From Actinophytocola algeriensis (GTDB taxonomy: Bacteria > Actinomycetota > Actinomycetes > Mycobacteriales > Pseudonocardiaceae): 64,000 nt of DNA. A model generated the notes under the pieces. That model was not told where the DNA came from and did not search any database. It saw nothing but the letters and a program-made list of their open reading frames with translations. Positions 61,211 to 64,000 of the stretch are shown piece by piece (position 1 is the first letter of the stretch; the number at the start of each line of letters is the position of its first letter). The position numbers and the translations under genes were made by a program. Location of the stretch: positions 496,001-560,000 of the forward strand of contig NZ_JACHJQ010000005.1 of NCBI RefSeq assembly GCF_014203735.1, written 5' to 3'.

Positions 61211-61735
61211 TCAGTCGCGGGCGCACTTGACCCACGCGAGTTCGTCGGCGAAAGCACTGTGCTGGGCGGCTTCGGTGACCTTCGTCCACGTGCCGTCCGA
61301 GCGCCAGCGCGCCAGGCGTGCGTAGAGCGTCTGCCACGGTCCGTACGATGTCGGCACCTCGCGCCACGGCAAGCAGTGCCGATGTTTGTAGGCGATGCCT
61401 TCGAACAGATGCCGACCACGCGGTGTTGCGTCACCCAGCAAAGGTGCCAGCAGTTGCCACGTCGAGTCCGATATCTGCGGTTCGATGGGCTTGGCTGACC
61501 GGGTCTTCGGTGCGGTGGGCGGTTTTATCTGGAAGCCCAGGTCCGTGATCGCCGCTGTCATGGATTCGGGGCTCGTACGCCGAGGATCCAGCTCGACCCG
61601 GACTTCGCGTGTCTCATATGTGGCACGTGCGTTGTGGACGCCGGGGAGCGCGCGCAGCGTGTCGTCGATGAGGGTGGCGCAGTCGTCGCAGTGCATGTTC
61701 TTGATGTGGAAGATGTGGGTCGCCGTCTCCACCAT
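61211..61735 (-). CDS. HMA metal-binding domain fused to a DUF4096 (IS5-transposase N-terminal) domain
   Basis: A 174-residue fusion. Residues 1-68 are a CopZ-like heavy-metal-associated domain with the metal site NMHCDDCATLID (C-x2-C, one residue shifted from the usual GMTCxxC). A Pro/Lys linker (KPPTAPKTRSAKPIEP) follows. Residues 82-155 match DUF4096, the N-terminal domain of IS5-type transposases (ISDSTWQLLAPLLG, CLPWREVPTSYGPWQTLYAR, WRSDGTWTKV). The DDE catalytic domain is absent. GGAGG lies five bases before ATG 61735. It may be a domesticated transposase part used as a metal-responsive DNA-binding protein, or an accidental fusion. Confidence 0.72.
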   Translation of the reverse strand: MVETATHIFHIKNMHCDDCATLIDDTLRALPGVHNARATYETREVRVELDPRRTSPESMTAAITDLGFQIKPPTAPKTRSAKPIEPQISDSTWQLLAPLLGDATPRGRHLFEGIAYKHRHCLPWREVPTSYGPWQTLYARLARWRSDGTWTKVTEAAQHSAFADELAWVKCARD

Positions 61736-61806
61736 GCACTCCTCCAACCCTGGTACGCAGTGCGCATCTACTAACGCGCACCGTAGGTTGGAGGCTACCG
61801 GCCCAG

Positions 61807-61823
61807 CCTAGTTTGCTACTAGG
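61807..61823. promoter_or_regulatory. Palindromic site between blaI-like and HMA-DUF4096 genes
   Basis: CCTAG (61807-61811) and CTAGG (61819-61823) flank TTTGCTA. The palindrome lies in the 127-base gap upstream of the HMA-DUF4096 start, next to a gene for a BlaI-type repressor, whose operators typically contain TACTA-like elements (CTACTA occurs here and at 61767). It is a candidate BlaI-type operator. Confidence 0.35.
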
Positions 61824-61862
61824 TTCCCTCGTAGATTTTTCGGTACCAGGGTAGGGTATGGG

Positions 61863-62222
61863 TCAGCGGCGGCGCTTCTTGCGCAACGCGCCTCGCAGGA
61901 TGTCGGTTTCCTCGTCGGACACCGAGGCCACGAAGTGCATCAGCACGCCGTGCGGGTCTCCGGACGTGTCGAGGATGTCGCGCAGCGCGCGTGCCGCGGC
62001 CTCTTCGCGAGTCATCACCGTCTCGTACACGTAGGCCTTGCCGTGCCGTTCGCGTTCGACCCACTGTTTGCGGTGCAGGTTGTCCAGCACGGTCATCACC
62101 GTCGTGTAGGCGAGCTGTCGTCCGGTGTCGAGCCGCTCGAGCACGTCTCGCACCTTGAGCGGAGTGGCTTCCCGCCACAGCACGTCCATCACCGCGGCTT
62201 CCAGTTCGCCGAGACCGTGCAT
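61863..62222 (-). CDS. BlaI/MecI/CopY-family transcriptional repressor
   Basis: A 119-residue winged-helix repressor (Penicillinase_R family): MHGLGELEAAVMDVLW, KVRDVLERLDTGRQLAYTTV, MTVLDNLHRKQWVERERHG, followed by a C-terminal dimerisation part with a basic tail (RKKRRR). GGGAGG lies four bases before ATG 62222. Members are usually controlled by an M56 (BlaR1-like) membrane protease, and such a gene lies 1.1 kb upstream, separated by a NuoN fragment and a DUF2218 gene. The actinobacterial pair regulates varied targets, including metal and respiration genes. Confidence 0.9.
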   Translation of the reverse strand: MHGLGELEAAVMDVLWREATPLKVRDVLERLDTGRQLAYTTVMTVLDNLHRKQWVERERHGKAYVYETVMTREEAAARALRDILDTSGDPHGVLMHFVASVSDEETDILRGALRKKRRR

Positions 62223-62262
62223 GCCACCTCCCTGTTCGGCGTCATCGTAGGGGTTCGGCGCG

Positions 62263-62813
62263 TCATGGGCGGAGAAGACCGCCGTCGACGGCGGCGAGGA
62301 CGGGGCCTGCCGCCAGTCCGACCACGATGGACACCGCGGTCGCGACGTAGGCGGTGGCGGTGCCTGCGCGGCCTGGCTGGGGGAGATCATTACCGGGGCG
62401 CGTCGCGGGGACGAGCCACCGCAGGTAGTAGAAGACGCTGGCGACGGTGTTGATCGCCGCGATGACGAGCAGCCACCAGAGACCTGCGTCGGCGGTGGCC
62501 GTGAAGACGGTGAGCTTTCCGGCGAACACGCCCGTGGGCGGGGTGCCGACGAGCCCGAGCAGGCACACCGCCAGGCTGATCGCGAGCCAGGGACGGCGTT
62601 GGCGCAGCCCGCGGAAGTCGTCGAGGGTGCGGGCGTCGGGGAGGGCACACACGACGGCGAACGCTCCGAGGTTCGTGATCGAGTAGGCCGCGACGTAGAG
62701 CAGCAGGCTGGGCAGGGCGAGGTCGGCTCGGTCCGCGACGGCGATGGCCATGAGGAGGTAGCCGACCTGGCTGATCGTGGAGTAGGCGAGCAGGATTGGC
62801 CCAGGCAGCACGT
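62263..62813 (-). pseudogene. nuoN: C-terminal fragment of NADH-quinone oxidoreductase subunit N
   Basis: About 183 codons match the last third of NuoN: ILLAYSTISQVGYLLMAIAV, YSITNLGAFAVVCAL, LLGLVGTPPTGVFAGKLTVF, LVIAAINTVASVFYYLRWLV. Five or six membrane helices remain. The upstream sequence has no NuoN similarity and no start. It is therefore a 5'-truncated remnant inserted between the blaI-like gene and its M56 partner. Confidence 0.75.
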
Positions 62814-63006
62814 CGATTACCGGTCCGTGACGCTGATCGTGGCGGTGAAGGTTGCGATCATCGTCGCGATCCTCGTGCTCCCGTCCTGGTTCGCGATCTC
62901 GCTTGGCGCGGCACACGGCGTGGCGTTGGTGCTGGTCGCGGTGGCCGCCGCGGTCATTCTGATCGTGGGGGCGTTCCGGCGCCGGAAGCGCGCGGGAGAA
63001 ATGACC

Positions 63007-63444
63007 ATGCTGACCACCGAGACCCGCATCGAGACCACGAACGCGAGCCCGTACCTGGTTCACCTGTGCCGGCACGCCACCAAGATCGGCAAACACTTGC
63101 GGCGCGGCCACATGCGCGGCGGGCACGCGCGCCCCGAGGTGCTAGGTGTCGAGTTCTCCGACACGCACGGGACGCTCGACCTGAGTTGGGGTCGGTGCGT
63201 CCTGGACGCCGATCCGGAAGCCCTGACCGTGCGGATCGAAGCCGCCACCGAGGAGCACCTGCGCGGGATCCAGAACATCATCTCGGCGGACCTCGAACGG
63301 TTCGGCCACCGCGACAACCTGACTGTGTCCTGGCAACACGCGTCAACCGGCCAGCGGGCAGGTGACGACGGCGATGCCGAGCAGGATGCCGAGGGCGGTG
63401 AGGAACGGCAGTACCGTCACGGTCGTCCCGGCCAGTCCACATAA
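63007..63444 (+). CDS. DUF2218-domain protein
   Basis: About 145 residues. ATG 63007 has GGGAG eight bases upstream (ATG 63001 is less well spaced). Residues 1-105 match DUF2218: VHLCRHATKIGKHLRRGHMR, VLGVEFSDTHGTLDLSWGRC, HLRGIQNIISADLERFG. Family members often lie near iron or siderophore genes; function unknown. The same frame is open upstream from GTG 62827 and encodes two membrane helices (VALVLVAVAAAVILIVGAF), either an N-terminal extension or another fragment. The 3' end overlaps the M56 gene by 102 bases on the other strand, beyond the usual domain end. Confidence 0.65.
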   Translation: MLTTETRIETTNASPYLVHLCRHATKIGKHLRRGHMRGGHARPEVLGVEFSDTHGTLDLSWGRCVLDADPEALTVRIEAATEEHLRGIQNIISADLERFGHRDNLTVSWQHASTGQRAGDDGDAEQDAEGGEERQYRHGRPGQST

Positions 63445-64000
63445 GACAGTCTGGCGCAGTCTGCCAGGCGGCACGGTGCCGTGCCGAATGCGAGCGAGGC
63501 GTAACTCCACGGCATCCTGTGCCATCGCGAGTGCCGTGCCGGGCAAGTCGTGCCGGGTCACTTTCAGCAGTGCTGAATGAACGGCGGCCGGACCGCAGAT
63601 CCGGACGGCCGCCATGTCGGCGGCCAGTTCCACGAGTTCGCGAATTGCTCGTGGTGCCGCGCGGAACAGCGGCACGAACGGCAGGACGGTGTGCAGGGCG
63701 TCGGCCGCCGCGACCAGGAGGTGGTGACGGCCGGAGAGGTGTGCGCGCTCGTGAGCCACGACCGCGGCGACCGCCTCGGGGGCGAGGTGCCGGGTGAGCC
63801 CTTCCGTCGCTACCACCACGCCGGGCCGTCCGGACATGCTGAACGCCAGCGGCCGTTCGTGTGCCAGCCACAGGATGTCAGCGGTATCGGAGGTCGGCCG
63901 CGCGACCATGCGCAGTACCGAGAGGTTCGCCTGCCACCTGCGGGCCCGCCGCCGGAGGCCGCGTACCGACACCACCAGCAGCCGGCAGGTGAATGCGGCC
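63343..64000 (-). CDS. M56-family (BlaR1-like) membrane metallopeptidase, 5' end beyond the window
   Basis: The frame is open from the right edge to the stop at 63343, about 219 residues. The zinc motif VVAHERAHLSGRHH (HExxH) is preceded by FSMSGRPGVVVATEGLTRHL and followed by ELAADMAAVRICGPAAVHSA, where the third ligand is expected, and by a final membrane helix (TVTVLPFLTALGILLGIAVV). M56 proteases sense a signal and inactivate a BlaI-type repressor, and such a gene is at 61863. The N-terminal membrane helices lie outside the window. Confidence 0.85.
   Translation of the reverse strand, partial: AAFTCRLLVVSVRGLRRRARRWQANLSVLRMVARPTSDTADILWLAHERPLAFSMSGRPGVVVATEGLTRHLAPEAVAAVVAHERAHLSGRHHLLVAAADALHTVLPFVPLFRAAPRAIRELVELAADMAAVRICGPAAVHSALLKVTRHDLPGTALAMAQDAVELRLARIRHGTVPPGRLRQTVLCGLAGTTVTVLPFLTALGILLGIAVVTCPLAG

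Noticed and set aside
1-64000. CRISPR arrays, tRNA or rRNA genes, riboswitches
   Set aside because: No regularly spaced repeats, cloverleaf-like sequences or rRNA segments were recognised on reading, though a covariance-model scan was not possible.

Overview
High-GC actinomycete DNA. Codon bias towards G/C in third positions, GTG starts, ATGA-type overlaps, many secreted or Tat-exported proteins and NarL-type two-component pairs all point to Actinomycetota. The gene mix (two latex-clearing proteins, NACHT NTPase, SlpD/Tap-type hydrolase) suggests a Pseudonocardiales-like soil organism, but nothing here fixes the genus.

Region 1 (0-10.1 kb) is a rubber (poly-cis-1,4-isoprene) degradation locus: lcp1-oxiB-oxiA, the TetR regulator lcpR, lcp2, and an acyl-CoA ligase/acyl-CoA dehydrogenase operon. 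Three 38-bp sites with identical geometry lie upstream of lcp1, between lcpR and lcp2, and upstream of the ligase operon. They look like the operators of one regulon. Lcp cleaves the polymer to oligo-isoprenoid aldehydes/ketones, OxiAB oxidises the aldehydes to acids, and the ligase and dehydrogenase feed the acids into beta-oxidation.

Region 2 (10.1-27 kb) holds a frameshifted lipoprotein gene, a secreted tripeptidyl aminopeptidase-like hydrolase, a membrane protein with a NarL-type kinase/regulator pair, an RDD protein, a STAS protein, two paralogous secreted M23 peptidases flanking an XRE regulator, a cytosolic periplasmic-binding-fold protein, an allene-oxide-cyclase-like secreted protein and an RNase J.

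Region 3 (27-49 kb) is accessory. It contains a two-gene nuclease-helicase module (PD-(D/E)XK nuclease with an AddB/Cas4-type Fe-S cysteine signature, plus an SF1-like ATPase), a copper monooxygenase next to a DoxX-Rieske fusion, response regulators both intact and broken, a transporter-glycosyltransferase fusion, an OmpR-type two-component system, and a NACHT NTPase of the type involved in phage defence, with a small membrane protein gene divergent to it.

Region 4 (49-55.3 kb) is a tight operon for an NAD-dependent molybdenum formate dehydrogenase (fdsGBA, fdsD, fdhD).

Region 5 (55.3-64 kb) is mostly gene debris: fragments of leucine dehydrogenase, LuxR, RskA, peroxiredoxin, a PLP lyase, rhodanese, an ABC ATPase and NuoN, plus an IS630-type element. 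Among these are a crystallin-like secreted protein, a 4-TM protein, an unusual HMA-DUF4096 fusion, and a BlaI/M56 pair that runs off the right edge. Several genes here and elsewhere are broken by single-base indels, which is either real decay or assembly error. No tRNA, rRNA or CRISPR array was seen.
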